Part shown: piece by piece, positions 1 through 12,320 of the stretch
How positions within the stretch are numbered: position 1 is the stretch's first letter
Layout of the letters: each line of letters starts with the position of its first letter
Assembly: GCF_000247815.1 (NCBI RefSeq)
Contig: NC_021678.1
Location: forward strand, 29,237,749 to 29,301,748
Length of the DNA stretch: 64,000 nt
DNA from: Ficedula albicollis
Lineage: Eukaryota > Chordata > Aves > Passeriformes > Muscicapidae
Reading direction: 5' to 3'
Position numbers and translations under genes: made by a program
The notes under the pieces: generated by a model
What the model was told of the DNA's origin: nothing
What the model saw: the letters and a program-made list of their open reading frames with translations, nothing else
The model's database searches: none

Positions 1-3000
1 AGCAGGGAAAATAAAAGGCAGCAGAATGAATGCAGGGAAAAAAAGAAAAAAACTCAGCAGAAGTGACATTTGCAGTGGGAAATGTCAGTGCAAGATGCAT
101 CAAGGTTTCAGCAAGGCACACAATTATTCACCTATTCAGTAGGAAGACTTCTAAAAACTTTGTATTTTAAAAAATAAGATGTTCACACTAAGAGTCAAGA
201 TCAATGTCGTCAGATTGGTTCTGTCACAGGTGGAAATGCAATCGGATTGTCTGTTTCATTTTTAGCTTGTGTGCAGAAAGAATATAGAAAAATAGAACAT
301 GATTTTATTCCCTGGCTCGGTAGATTTTTATCTGAAAGCAGAGAGGTGTTTCAAATAGTGATGATGTCATTATGAGTGCTGATGGAACTTGGTGTTGTCT
401 GGTCTCTTTTTCTGAAGCATCTTTCACCTTTAAATGGAACCCGAAGCCGAATTGTAATTTATCCTATTATTCTTCATCCACAGTCTACAATTTAAAAATA
501 AGAGTGTAAGAAATATAATTACTTTTTTATTCTTCGTGAAAACATTCTGCAGAGGAATAAACATTCCAATAGAAGTCAGGCTCTTTCTTTGTATGATAGA
601 TTTTACACATCAGCTCATGCAAATGCATAAAAAATACAGATCTGACTCTTAAATTTTTCCCACATAAAAATGGAAAAAGAGTTGAAAAAATACCATAAGC
701 ATTAATTTCCCACTCTGTTGTTTTGTAGATGTTTCTGAGTTTGGTAAACTTCCTACGGCACTTACAGGCATTATTGCATGGCAGTTTACTTCTTGCAGAT
801 GATGGTAACCAATGTAATTACTGTAGCAAAATACACACATGGGTGTTAAGAAAGGTAAGACGTTTTTCTGTCAAGGTTTCCCTTCAGAAGTGTGCCAGTG
901 AATTTTCTGTGAATTTTATTTCTTTCAAAGTTTAGAAAAAATAACTAGGCAAGGGAAGGCTTATATTTCTTTCTAAATATTGAAAAAATGAGTAGGCAGG
1001 GAGAGGCTTATACTTTTAATCTTATAAAATTGATACCTCCCAAGAGTTGACTTACCAGATAAGACAATAGGAACAGAAAATTGTAACATGAATTATTCTG
1101 TTAGCACTGGAATCCGATAAGTAGGGACAAGTTTCTTTTACCTCAGGAAAGAGACTGATGGTTTTCATTATATGAGATTTTTTTTTTTTTTTTGAGGGGC
1201 TCAGGTGGCTCAGTCTTGCTCAATGAAAAATTAGCATGGGATTTACAGGAAAAAAAAAAAAAAGCCTTTTGCTGTCCTCTATACAGTGTTGGGTGCATAT
1301 TTGGAAAGCAAAGGGGAAGGCTGCCCTCAGGAATCCTGTGCACTGGGAATGAGCACTGCTCTGATGTGTTAAGCTAGAGCAGCTCTTGAAGCTCTCAAAT
1401 CACTCCGCAGCCATTACCTCCTCCACAGCTGTCTACACACCAGCTTCACCAATGTGTCATAAGGCCAAGGCAGCCCCATATATCCCTGTCCAGAAGCAGT
1501 GCAGAGCTTGGCCCCTTCTACTTAATGAGCCCAGTAATATCTGTCCCAAGGAGAAAGGAAAGGGCATAGGAAGCATTTGTTTCTCTTAATATCCTTGCAA
1601 AGAGGTCAAGCCCATTGGTATTCTTTATTTTCACCCTCTACTCTTCAGCCACTTACATTGTTCTCAGCAGAACTGCAAAACCACTGCACAGGATCCTGTA
1701 AATAGTACCGAGCATCCTTAAGTGAGGGGGATGTCTGCAGCCAGGCTTTATTGATCTCAGCCTGCAGCAGAGGGCCAGCAGAGCAGGGAGGGTGATCTGT
1801 GTCTGCCTGGGGGGCAGGGAGGAGAGGATGGTCTCTGCTTTATTCCTGTCCTCAGAGTTTTGCAGAGATTCTGAGCAGCTGGAGAAGTCTCTGGTTGGGG
1901 GCTGTTTTTCTTTATCTATTCTCACAACAGCCACCACAGAGAACTTTAAATACACTGTTTTACAAAATGAATGTAAATGTGTCAGCACTTTTCTCCTTAT
2001 ATACAGGGGCTTGAGTTTTGATAGTAATAGCCTAGAAGCATTTATATTTTATAGTTATTCTATTTATTTTGCTTTCCTACTACAATGGATATATTCTTTG
2101 CTCACATGACCTTCTACATCACTAGTTTGTGATCTCATTATGTTTTTATTCAGTAACTTAAAACTTTTGATAACTTTTTCAAATGCTTTTAAGTTCTAAA
2201 TCTACCCAAGATGGTTCAGTACATTAGCTCTTTAAAAGGGTAAATGGTTTCTGTGTCAAGAACTGAAAGGATGAAATATGTAAAATGTTACACTTGCAAG
2301 AAAAATGAAACTTACAGATATGCATGTAAAGATTAAAGGATTGACAGATCTGACTTCTCTCAGCCAGATTTGTTAACTTCATCTGACACTAAAAAAATCC
2401 TATCAAATCAGCACAGTAAAGAACCAACATTGGCATTTGTACATCCTTCCTTTCCTAGAGTTATGAAATTCCTACTGCATTGCTGTTGCATACAGCAGCC
2501 AAAAGGTTTGCTTTCCTTCATTTTCATAATGTGTTAGTTCTTAGCCAGGAATCAGCTAAGATTGTTTCTTTGTTCTTCAGTGTTCTTCCTTGATGCTCTA
2601 AATGTTCAACATTCTTCAATTTTTACTTCCTTATTGCTCTGAATCTAGTTTAGATTTTAATTTATGATTGTTTATGCAGTAAAAGTACTATCATGCTCAT
2701 CTTACAACCACCCTAGTCCTTTTCTGTTGGCCTATTTGGGTTATTTTACCTGGTTTTGGTTTTATGCTTTTGAATAGATTTCTTGCCTGGTAGAGGATTG
2801 TTGAACTCTTAACTTTGATGTGAATGGTAATTTCAAAAGTTTTGAATGTTAATTTCAAATATTTTCGAAAACTTGGCTGATTTCTGTAGATTGGAAACAA
2901 AATCTTCTTTCAGTCTGAGAAAAAGATGGTTCAGATGGCTTTAGAACTTTTTTAGTTGGTTTAAAGGAATTGAGAAAGTGGAGAAGGAGGGTTATTTCCC

Positions 3001-4200
3001 TGTCATGGTAAGCAAAACTATTTCTTAAAGTGTTTTTGTATTAAAGAGTATTCTTGAACTGACGTTGTGTCTTGGACTGTGATCTCCTTTTAACTGCATT
3101 TCTGGTCCCATAATAGTATTTAACAGAGGACTGTTGTTCAGCAGCCTTAATCACATGTGATATTAAACAATTAGCAGACTGTTCACAAAAGCTTCAGCCC
3201 CAGCTTTTTATCATAAAATATAACGCAGTAATACAATTTCCCTTTCCTCCCTTTGCGTGAACTCACCAATTCATTACCAAACACGTACAAAGAGATGTCT
3301 AATAGCTAAGAAACGTGTCTGATGCAGGACAATGAAATGAGCTATCTCAGCTCTGGGAGGAAGACAATGTACTCCTGGACTGAAAGCAACTCGTGGACCT
3401 TCTTAAACCCTCTGGAATTAAACCGGGAAAATCACTTTTCATCTCTGTTTTCCCCACACACTTGATGGAGATATTCCCTCCATCAAGACTGCAAACTCCT
3501 TAAGGAACAGACTCTTCCTCTGTGATGTTTGTACTTTGTGTTTGACTTTGACATCCTGATCTTGGTTGGACTTTTTTTTCACACAAAGCTCAAATGGATG
3601 CTGCTGGATGTTACTGTGTCCCTTACAGGGGTACTGAGGGACTTTGGAAAAGTAGATGAAAGTTTAATGGTGTGCTTGGGAAAACAGGTTAAACCAAAAC
3701 CCAAATTCCTATGGACCTCAAGGGCAAAAACTTAAGAATCTGGGGAGGGGTCGATTTGGATTTGATTCCAGACTAATGGGGTCACTTTGGACCTATCTAT
3801 TTAGAGAGACAACCAGGAGATGAAATTAAATACCTTTTCTTCATCTGCTTGGAACAGAGACATCATGTCATAATTTTGGTGTTAGGAAAAAGTTTCTGAT
3901 GGTTTGATGGGAAAATTAAAACAGGTTATGGAGTTGAAAAAGGCTGTGGAAGGATCACTTTTTTTTTAAAAAAAGGACATTTTAGGCAACTTTAACACAA
4001 GGATTACTGTTTGTACTGCTCTGTTTACAAAGGCAGCAGCTTTGTGACTGCTCATCATGCTGTAAGCAGGAGGCAACGTCTTGATTTGAACCTTAAATTT
4101 GGAGCATGGAGTTGAGAGGGAAGATGTGTGCTGATGTCTTTACAAACAATTCGATAGCTGAAGGTTTGGGTGTTAAGGTCTTTGGAGTGGCTCTTAATGC
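1..4200. other. Upstream intergenic DNA, no gene recognised
   Basis: AT-rich, unstructured sequence upstream of the ATRNL1 promoter. Open frames here are short (111 residues or fewer), lack recognisable domains and look like chance. A T16 run (1178-1193) and an A14 run (1250-1263) are the only simple repeats of note. I see no splice-bounded conserved exon, tRNA or other RNA gene. Distal regulatory elements could be present but cannot be recognised from one sequence. Confidence 0.6.
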
Positions 4201-4224
4201 ATCTACTAACTTTGGGCAGCAGGT

Positions 4225-4780
4225 TTGTTGCAGAGCCCAGACAGTTTGGCTCCTGCAGCAGACAAGGGTCTGCACAAGCATGAGTTTCTGAACTCCGGGT
4301 AAAATAACAGGTTCGAGGGGGATATAGGTTAGGCAGCTCGGGAAGGCTGTACCTTCCTCAGCCGATGGGGAAGGAAAAGGGCAACATGCGGCCGGGAGTT
4401 TGGGATAAAAGGAGGCTGCGCCCTCCGAAACCCCGAGAGAGAAAACCCCGCGGGCGTGTGCCCCTGTGGTTTGGCTCCTGCAGCAGACAAGGGTCTGCAC
4501 AAGCATGAGTTTCTGAACTCCGGGTAAAATAACAGGTTCGAGGGGGATATAGGTTAGGCAGCTCGGGAAGGCTGTACCTTCCTCAGCCGATGGGGAAGGA
4601 AAAGGGCAACATGCGGCCGGGAGTTTGGGATAAAAGGAGGCTGCGCCCTCCGAAACCCCGAGAGAGAAAACCCCGCGGGCGTGTGCCCCTGTGGCCTCTC
4701 TTCCTTTATTCGAATAAAGTTGCAGCGCTCCTCTGTCTCCTTTAAGGACACTGGCTTTCCATAGCGTGTTTTCCCGTACA
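4225..4780 (+). mobile_element. Probable solo LTR of an endogenous retrovirus, + orientation
   Basis: The stretch has LTR-like architecture. A TATA-like gataaaa sits at 4629-4635 in a moderately GC-rich block, with a second copy at 4404-4410 created by an internal duplication. A polyadenylation signal aataaa lies at 4713-4718, about 80 bp downstream of the second TATA-like box, followed by a T/C-rich U5-like tail ending near 4780 (cccgtaca). No gag, pol or env-like reading frame is adjacent, so a solo LTR is the simplest reading. Boundaries are approximate: I could not find a convincing target-site duplication or certain TG/CA ends. The call rests on layout and general resemblance to avian LTRs, not on a database match. 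Confidence 0.4.
4244..4693. repeat. Tandem duplication, 2 x 225 bp
   Basis: Bases 4244-4468 are repeated directly at 4469-4693 with no difference that I noticed. The unit contains the TATA-like box of the probable LTR but not its aataaa signal, so the element has two promoter-like cores and one polyadenylation signal. The near-identity suggests a recent event or an assembly duplication. Confidence 0.9.
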
Positions 4781-4970
4781 GAGTAAACCTTAGGAAGGGT
4801 GAGGTTCCCAGAACAAGCTGTACCATCTCTCCTGCCACCAGCCGGGAGGAGTCCAAGCCAAACAGCCTCTGAACTTTGCAGGACCTGAGGCGAGTAGAGG
4901 AACCAAGGCAGCAGAGCAGGGAAGATCCGAGCCTCAGCTCTGCCGGGGGGTGCGGGACGGGGCGGCGGGG

Positions 4971-5573
<603 letters not shown>

Positions 5574-5745
5574 GACAATTAGCCTTTAAAAATGGCTGCT
5601 TGGAAGCTGTCAGCTGGGACGCGGAGGGGCTGCTAACCCTCCTCTCGCCGCCTCCCGCCTCCCTTCCCCTCAGGGCTAATAACGGAGCGGGGATAAGAGC
5701 TCTCCAGCCCTTTCCCCGCCCCGCCGGAGCGCGGTGCCGTAGCGG

Positions 5746-5874
<129 letters not shown>

Positions 5875-5882
5875 GCCGCCGC

Positions 5883-6136
5883 TGCGTGTGTGCCGCGGGC
5901 ACCGGGATACAAAGGAGAAGGGGGAGCCGCGGGATACATGGTCCAGGGTGGCGTGTGCGCGGCCAGGAGAAAACACAAGGTCAAGAGGCAGCTCTCCTCC
6001 TCCTCCTCCATGTGCGTGTGTGCCGCGGGCACCGGGATACAAAGGAGAAGGGGGAGCCGCGGGATACATGGTCCAGGGTGGCGTGTGCGCGGCCAGGAGA
6101 AAACACAAGGTCAAGAGGCAGCTCTCCTCCTCCATG
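5883..6136. repeat. Tandem duplication, about 2 x 130 bp, in the 5'UTR region
   Basis: Bases 5883-6012 recur at 6013-6136, starting with tgcgtgtgtgccgcgggc. The copies differ mainly in the number of tcc triplets at the end of the unit (five in the first copy, three in the second). The repeat lies about 270 bp upstream of the ATRNL1 start codon and so probably within the promoter or 5'UTR. Confidence 0.9.
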
Positions 6137-6402
6137 GAAGAAGACGGGAGCGATGAGCCCTGAGGAGGACGACGAGGAGAAGGGGCGGATGGCTCAGGGC
6201 TGCCGCTGCCGGGCTTCCCCTCGGGAGTGACGGGGCGCGGAGGGCTGAAGGGGCCGGAGGAGGCAGCGCTGGGGTCGGGAGGGAGGAGAGGAAAGCGAGG
6301 AGGAGGAGGAAGCGGGGGGTTTGAATCTCCCTGGCTGGATTATTCCCTCGGGGGAAGCTGCCGTCGCCGGCCGCGCCTCGGCCCGCGGCCCCCGCGGCCA
6401 AG

Positions 6403-6686
6403 ATGGACCTGGGCAGCGGCGGCCGGAGAGCGGGGGCTGCCCCCGCGGGCCCGGCCGCATGGAGACCTTTCCCCTCCGCCTGCTGCTGCTGCTTCGCCTC
6501 GCTCCTGGATGTGAACAGCTGGCTGCTCTTCTACGGCTTCCTCTACCTGGCCCTCTATGCCCAGGTGTCCCAGTCCAAGTCCTGCGACAAAATCTCCTGC
6601 TTCTCGGGTCATTGTGTCAACTCCACCTGCGTCTGCGACCAGGGCTGGGTGGGAGACCAGTGCCAACACTGCCAGGGCAGGTTCAA
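6403..6686 (+). CDS. ATRNL1: ATRNL1 coding exon 1 (leader and first EGF-like domain)
   Basis: First coding exon of attractin-like 1, a large single-pass membrane glycoprotein related to attractin (ATRN); the family is linked to melanocortin signalling and neural function. The ATG at 6403 has a strong start context (A at -3, G at +4) and opens the frame that continues into the conserved segment. Residues 1-35 are a variable Gly/Ala/Pro-rich head with Cys27-30 encoded by a short CTG/TGC repeat. Residues 40-53 are a hydrophobic signal/anchor segment (core WLLFYGFLYLALYA). Residues 61-90 form an EGF-like domain with Cys 61, 66, 71, 76, 78, 87 and 90 and an N-glycosylation site at Asn73. The exon ends two bases into Lys95 at a consensus gtaagt donor (6687). 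Identification is by recognition of the family sequence. The start is less certain than the frame, because the head is poorly conserved. Confidence 0.92.
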
Positions 6687-7980
6687 GTAAGTCTCTGCTT
6701 ATTGCGATTTTCTTCTTCCCATCCCTACATCCTTTTCCTGTCACTTTCACTTGCCTGTTTGTTTGTTTGGTTTTTGTTTGTTTTGTTTTTCTTGTGTCTG
6801 CTATGGTTTTGTTCATGTGTGATGGAAGTATGTGGCAGAAGTTATGGATGAAATAGGCTCCTCCAGCTCTTAAAAGCACAGGGCACAGCTCCGGCTGACT
6901 TATCGCTGAAAATAGGCTGCTCCACTTCACGGGAACTGAGAGACGGGGAGAAATCGGCCTAAAGCTGTGTCGCTGCTGTCCCTTCTGGAAGTGTCATGCA
7001 AATGACACGTGCGCTTCATGGGGCTGCCCAGGGAGCAGAAATTAGTAGTGGATTTTAATGACTTTTCCTTCTGAAGAGCGAGAGGTTTAGCTCCTTCCAG
7101 TCTCCCTTTCTTTCAGTTGTTTGATCCAGGTGGGCATTGGTCAGTTTCATTCGGACAACACAAGTGCAGCTGAGTGAAATGTGTCAAATTGAGTGAAATG
7201 TGCATCCCTGGTGACGGTTTGCAGGAGAGGGTGGGAAATACAGAACAGTAACATATTTTTGCAAAGGAACGAGTACTCAGTCAAGGTCTAAGTACCTTCT
7301 CATTCTTAAAAGTCAGTGTGGTACCGAGTCATTGATCAGTGAGAAGGAAGCATACCCTGACACTTGCTTTTCTATATGGAGTGGGAAAGAAGACTTAATT
7401 TATAGGGCTGTCAAATTCCTCCCGCCCCCTTTGGTGTCAGTGTAAAGACTGCCTGTGAGGAATACTGTTTGTTGTAATTTCGCTATATAATCTTGGACAG
7501 GACATTTCATTCCCTGTAAAACACCCCTTATAAGCAGGAACTCCATTTATTAAGTATGTTGACATATATAGCTGGAAAATGTTCTAATATGTAACTAATA
7601 GCAATACATAGTTGGTATGTCGTAGAGAAGTCAAGTTCTTTCTGTTTCTGGGAAACTACTTTCTTTTGGTAAAATATCAATAACTGTCTGTTTTTAAATT
7701 GTGTTTAAATTCAGTTTTTCTTTCTGGAGTACTGAAATTAAGCTGTATACTTTACACCTCCTTTAAACGTTTAATACAAGGTAACTAATTCCTAAATATA
7801 CCAAAAGTGAATCCAGTAACTTGTTAGTCTGGGAAGTTAAGGAGTCATGGAAGTCAGACATGTTGTGTTGGCTGAAGTGATGCACACAGTACAGAGAAAG
7901 AGCCAAATCACTGAAATTTGGTGACTATTGCAGCAGTAAGATTATAACCTAGCTAAAAAGCTAACATAAGGCAAATATGA

Positions 7981-7983
<3 letters not shown>

Positions 7984-8045
<62 letters not shown>

Positions 8046-8052
8046 GGGGGGG
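7984..8052. repeat. T41-G28 compound homopolymer
   Basis: A run of 41 T (7984-8024) passes directly into 28 G (8025-8052), then normal sequence. It has the same T-to-G arrangement as the larger tract at 29,556, though without a second T run. A real poly-T (such as a reversed retroposon tail) with a miscalled or slipped end would look like this. Confidence 0.9.
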
Positions 8053-11000
8053 ATAAGGTTTCAAAGTTGGCCATTTGTTGCCTGTGTGTATTGGATGTTT
8101 GGGGTTTGTCCTGCTGTGAACAATGGGCTGATTTCCGAGCGTGATGAGAGGAGGCCAGGTGAATTTTCTTTGTGCATGTGGATCTGCAGAGCTATTATTT
8201 CCGGGCTACAAAGAGATCACTTGTATCCTTTGTCTTGGTGCCACTCATAACAGACCCTAATAGTGCCAGGTCCAAAGCAAATGGTAATTTCTTCGATTTC
8301 AAAGCTTGTTGTGAATGAGTATATTCTCTGAGTTGTTACTGGACCGTTATCCTGTCCTTACGGGTATTATATTGCTTATCTTTTAAAGCATCTGGGTTTC
8401 TTTACCTCGGTTGTGTTGTAAAATGAGAAAGCACAGTAGTTACATTTTCCCTTCTGGTAGAAAGTTAATAATCCATCCCCACCTAGAGGAAGTTCTGTCT
8501 GAATGTTGAAAGGGCTCCTCTTCTGAGCTGAGCTAACACAGTGTTTAATTGAAGTGCTGTTAGGGGTTTTGGTGAAATCAGAATAGATTTCTCATTAACT
8601 CCTCTATATTTTTTATGCTTTCAGCCTTAGAAATGACAGTGACACTTGCATTATGATTTTTCTCACGGGAGTAAGCTGTCGGAGACCTATTTTTTACTGA
8701 GGACACTTTTCATAGCAGTGTCTTTGACAGCTCATCTTTAATCTTTATTCTTGGAAACAAAGTATACTCTGCACTGAAAATAAGTAGTCTAAGATTTAAA
8801 GCTTTTCAAGCCCTGTGAATTGGGGGTGGAGTGAAATATGTTAAACATGTCTTACATCTCTGCAAGCAGCAGCTCGGAGCAGTTGTATTTTGAATCCTGA
8901 AAATTCAGATGGGTGTGGAATGGGTGATGAGCTCCGTGTATTTCCACCTGAAGAGTTGGGAAAAAAATGTTACTCTGCCTGATGGCTGAGTGACTGGAGT
9001 CCTTCCCGATCTCTGTGGCAACTGGTGGTTTGCCTTTTTGCCGCGGAACATTTGCATTTTATTTCCATTTGGCTGTGAAGTATGTGCTTCACCCTTAAGT
9101 AGCCACGGCTGGACTCTTGCAGCAGTGCTTTGACAAGTTCTGTCGGGTGCACATCAATTCTGCTTCTGTCATTAAGGATTATCATGAAGATCGTTTCAGA
9201 ATGGCAAAGACTGAAAAGTGTGTTCGGCTATTAGAGCTGCATTAACAGCCAGTTCAGAGGTTGTAGATAGGATCTGTAGAAATGTTAATAGAACCTTGTA
9301 TATTGCTCTAAACATTTACAGGGTTTGCAAGTTGCAGCTGGTTGAAGTGGCTGCTTGTGTCCCTGTTACTCAAGATTAAAATTGAACTTTTAATGTCCTA
9401 ATTTGGACATTTGTAAAACCTGTCACTACACTATTAGAAAAAAACCAAATTTTCAGGGGTAGGCTTAAAACACTTTAAAATAAAAGGTTCTTTGGCTCTT
9501 CCCATGTAAGTGAGGTATGGTTGTTTTTGCTCTGGGAATCAGTGACTTGCATTTGCAAGCACCAGGAACATTGTGGCAAGAGGAGAAATACTCTGCCTGA
9601 GGGTGTCTTGAGAACATTAATTCTTTGGTGGGAGATGTGTAGTATTTTTTGCTTTGTTTTATTTCTCTCTAAACTGAGAAACAGTAACATAGCAGAGAGA
9701 CATCAGAAATAATTGATCAATTTTTGTAAGCAGGTGTCAAAATTAATTGACAATACTATGGTAACCTTGCCTTTCCCTGTAGGAGAGCTACTGTGTAAGT
9801 CAACTGCTTTGCAAACATTGCTCTGCACTGGATTAAAGAAGGATGGGTGGGGAGGGAAAACAGGGAGAGAGACTGTCTGGCACCATTTTGCCATTTTGTT
9901 TCTCTTATTTTCCAAGTTTTGAATTTACTCTTGTTATTGTGAAGCCTGTGGTAAATCATGTAAAAATGCAGATGATGCTATTCTTACTGCAGTGCAGTCA
10001 GTCTCATCTTAGAAAGATGAAGGCCTCATGTCTGGCTGGTGGTAAATTATTTTATTCTCTGTCCAAATTGGGTATCTGCATACAGCTCAGACTTTCTGAC
10101 TTTTATCTTTCAGGCTTTCTTTTCCTTTCTATCCTTTCACCTCTACTCTGAAATAATGCAAAACCTTTCTTAAACAGAGTAAAAATGGAAATTTAGTCAT
10201 AAAAAGAGAGGAGAAAGGAATTTTGCCAGGTGAAAGATAGGAAAGCCAATGAGTGAGCAGGTTCTTTTTTTATAGCAGGGACCTTCAAGCAACATAGTTG
10301 CAAAGATATAAACTAAATCACAAGCATTAAAGGACAGTGTACAGTTTTGTTTTGCTAGGTTGATTTATTAAAGAAGTGATGCTTTTAATTCTACATCTGC
10401 CATTCTTTCTTCCCTTCTTCTGTGCCTTTGAATTTGTTGGCCAGTGACACTTTTCATGATGATACAAGTTTGGGGAGAAGGGAGAGGGAAGGGCTGCCTA
10501 AATCAGTTATGTTATGAGACTCCAGGGAATTCAGGGACACAAACATTATGAATGGCCCAACTGCAGTGAAAACTGCTGTCACAGCTCCTGTGTAGTTAGA
10601 TGTCAAAGTCAATAGTCTTGAGATGCAGCAGTGCAGGAAAACAGGTTCCATTAGTTTTGCTACTCATAGAATGATTTCTTAGAAGAAAAAAAAAAGTCCT
10701 CCAGGTTGGAGTAAAAAGTTTCCCTTTCTCTAGCTCTGCTTTGCACTGGTTTGTGGAAGAGCATTTGAGAAAACTTTGTGCAAGGAATTTATCTTCCTCT
10801 AAAGTTTTTAAGTACCTGAATGACTGGAAATACCCACTGTAATATGGTGCCTTTGAAAAATTAGGTTGTGTCTTCAGATGTTTATGGTTCTTTATTTGAT
10901 AGCCATGAGTGTGGGGTGTAATGAAGCAGAACAGGACAGGTGAGCACCTTTGAGAACCTACACTTCAGTTAATCTGCTTTACCTTGTCCTAGATATGCAG

Positions 11001-12248
11001 TTGTTACAGAGGGAGTAAGAGCAAAGAATGTGTTTGATCATTAAACCTTGCCTCCAGATGTTCTTATTGTACTTCCAAACTACCTCCTGCATGCTCTCCT
11101 TAATTTCTAGAGCTCCTATAAAAGATTCTGCACTCTTCAAGGACAAAACAATTTCCAAGTACAAGTGCATTCACAACTGGAATGTTTGAAAGGAATCAAA
11201 TTTTGTTATTCTAGGCAAAATCCTTATTTCTGTCTAAAACTCTGAATTCTGCTGTCTGCAGAATGACTCATGCAAGGAGTGTGTCCTTAAACTGCAGATT
11301 TTAAATGAATGATAATGTTGTGTAAGAAGAGAGCTTAAGAAAAGAAGTTTGCTTTAGCTGCAGCCAGTTGAAGTTCAGAGTGCTGTGAAAGGGGGTGACT
11401 TTATCCTTCACGCCTCTCTTTGATTACATCTTGCTGGTTCTTATGTAAGCATTAATATTCCTGCTGAGAGTTGAAAAGTATCAACAGGAACAGATCTCCC
11501 TACCTCCCAGCCAGTTTTTTTAAAGCTAGCTCAGTTTCCTCAAGTTACTTCACTTGCATAAGACTCCTGATGATCCGAAGGAGTTGGCAGCATCAGCAGG
11601 TGGAGATGGGGGGGAAAAATTGTTACTTTTAGAATTGGTCCAGACTTATTTTTCTATAACTTTAATGTAAAACAACTTCACTATTGAAGTGCAACTTCTG
11701 TTTTACAGGGTGAAATCCCTGAGTCATGCTATAAGTAGCAAAACTGTCTTTGTCATCAGAGTGGCCTGTATCCAGTCCAAGAAATAATTACTCTTATTGA
11801 CATCAGTGCAATTGAGTGTGAGATTTTGCACCTGCGAATTGCCTTTTTACAACTCAGCATGTGAATGGTAATAAAATTAAACTTCTGGAAAAGCATCGGT
11901 GATTATGATTTTGAGTCTTATCAAATGTGAACTTTATTTAAGTTATTTTAGTTATGGTGCTCTGAAAAACTATTTTAATGTGATCTATTATATCTGTATA
12001 AAAATTCTAAAATACAATTATAGCTTATATTATAAAGGCATTTTGAATTTTCAAAGAACACATTTTTTTGTAAATCTTGTTTTGAATGTAGAAACATGAG
12101 CCATACAATGATATTAAATGCCTCCTAAGCTGAGCAATCTGCAGTGAAACATGCTTTTTGAAAGGAAAGCAGTCTTTTTGCAAACTTAAAAAAATAACTT
12201 TATTGTATTTTTTTTTGCCTTCTTATTACTTGCTACATGAAATCTTTT

Positions 12249-12320
12249 AGGTTGGAAAATACCCTTGAAATCATAGAATCCAGCTACTGTCCTAACACTG
12301 CCAATTTAGTCAGTAACCAT
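12249..12320 (-). mobile_element. CR1-type LINE fragment, 3' end, reversed
   Basis: The sequence aggttggaaaatacccttg followed by catagaatccagctac and ctaacactgccaa matches the reverse-oriented 3' terminal region common to avian CR1 elements. Only about 70 bp is recognisable. It is decayed and non-functional. Recognition is from memory of the family's 3' end, with no alignment performed. Confidence 0.6.

Noticed and set aside
6321..6851. 176-residue + strand frame overlapping ATRNL1 exon 1, with a leader-like Leu-rich stretch after an ATG at 6459
   Set aside because: It is a shifted frame of exon 1. The conserved ATRNL1 leader and EGF residues lie in the 6403 frame, and the Leu-rich look comes from the CTG repeat.
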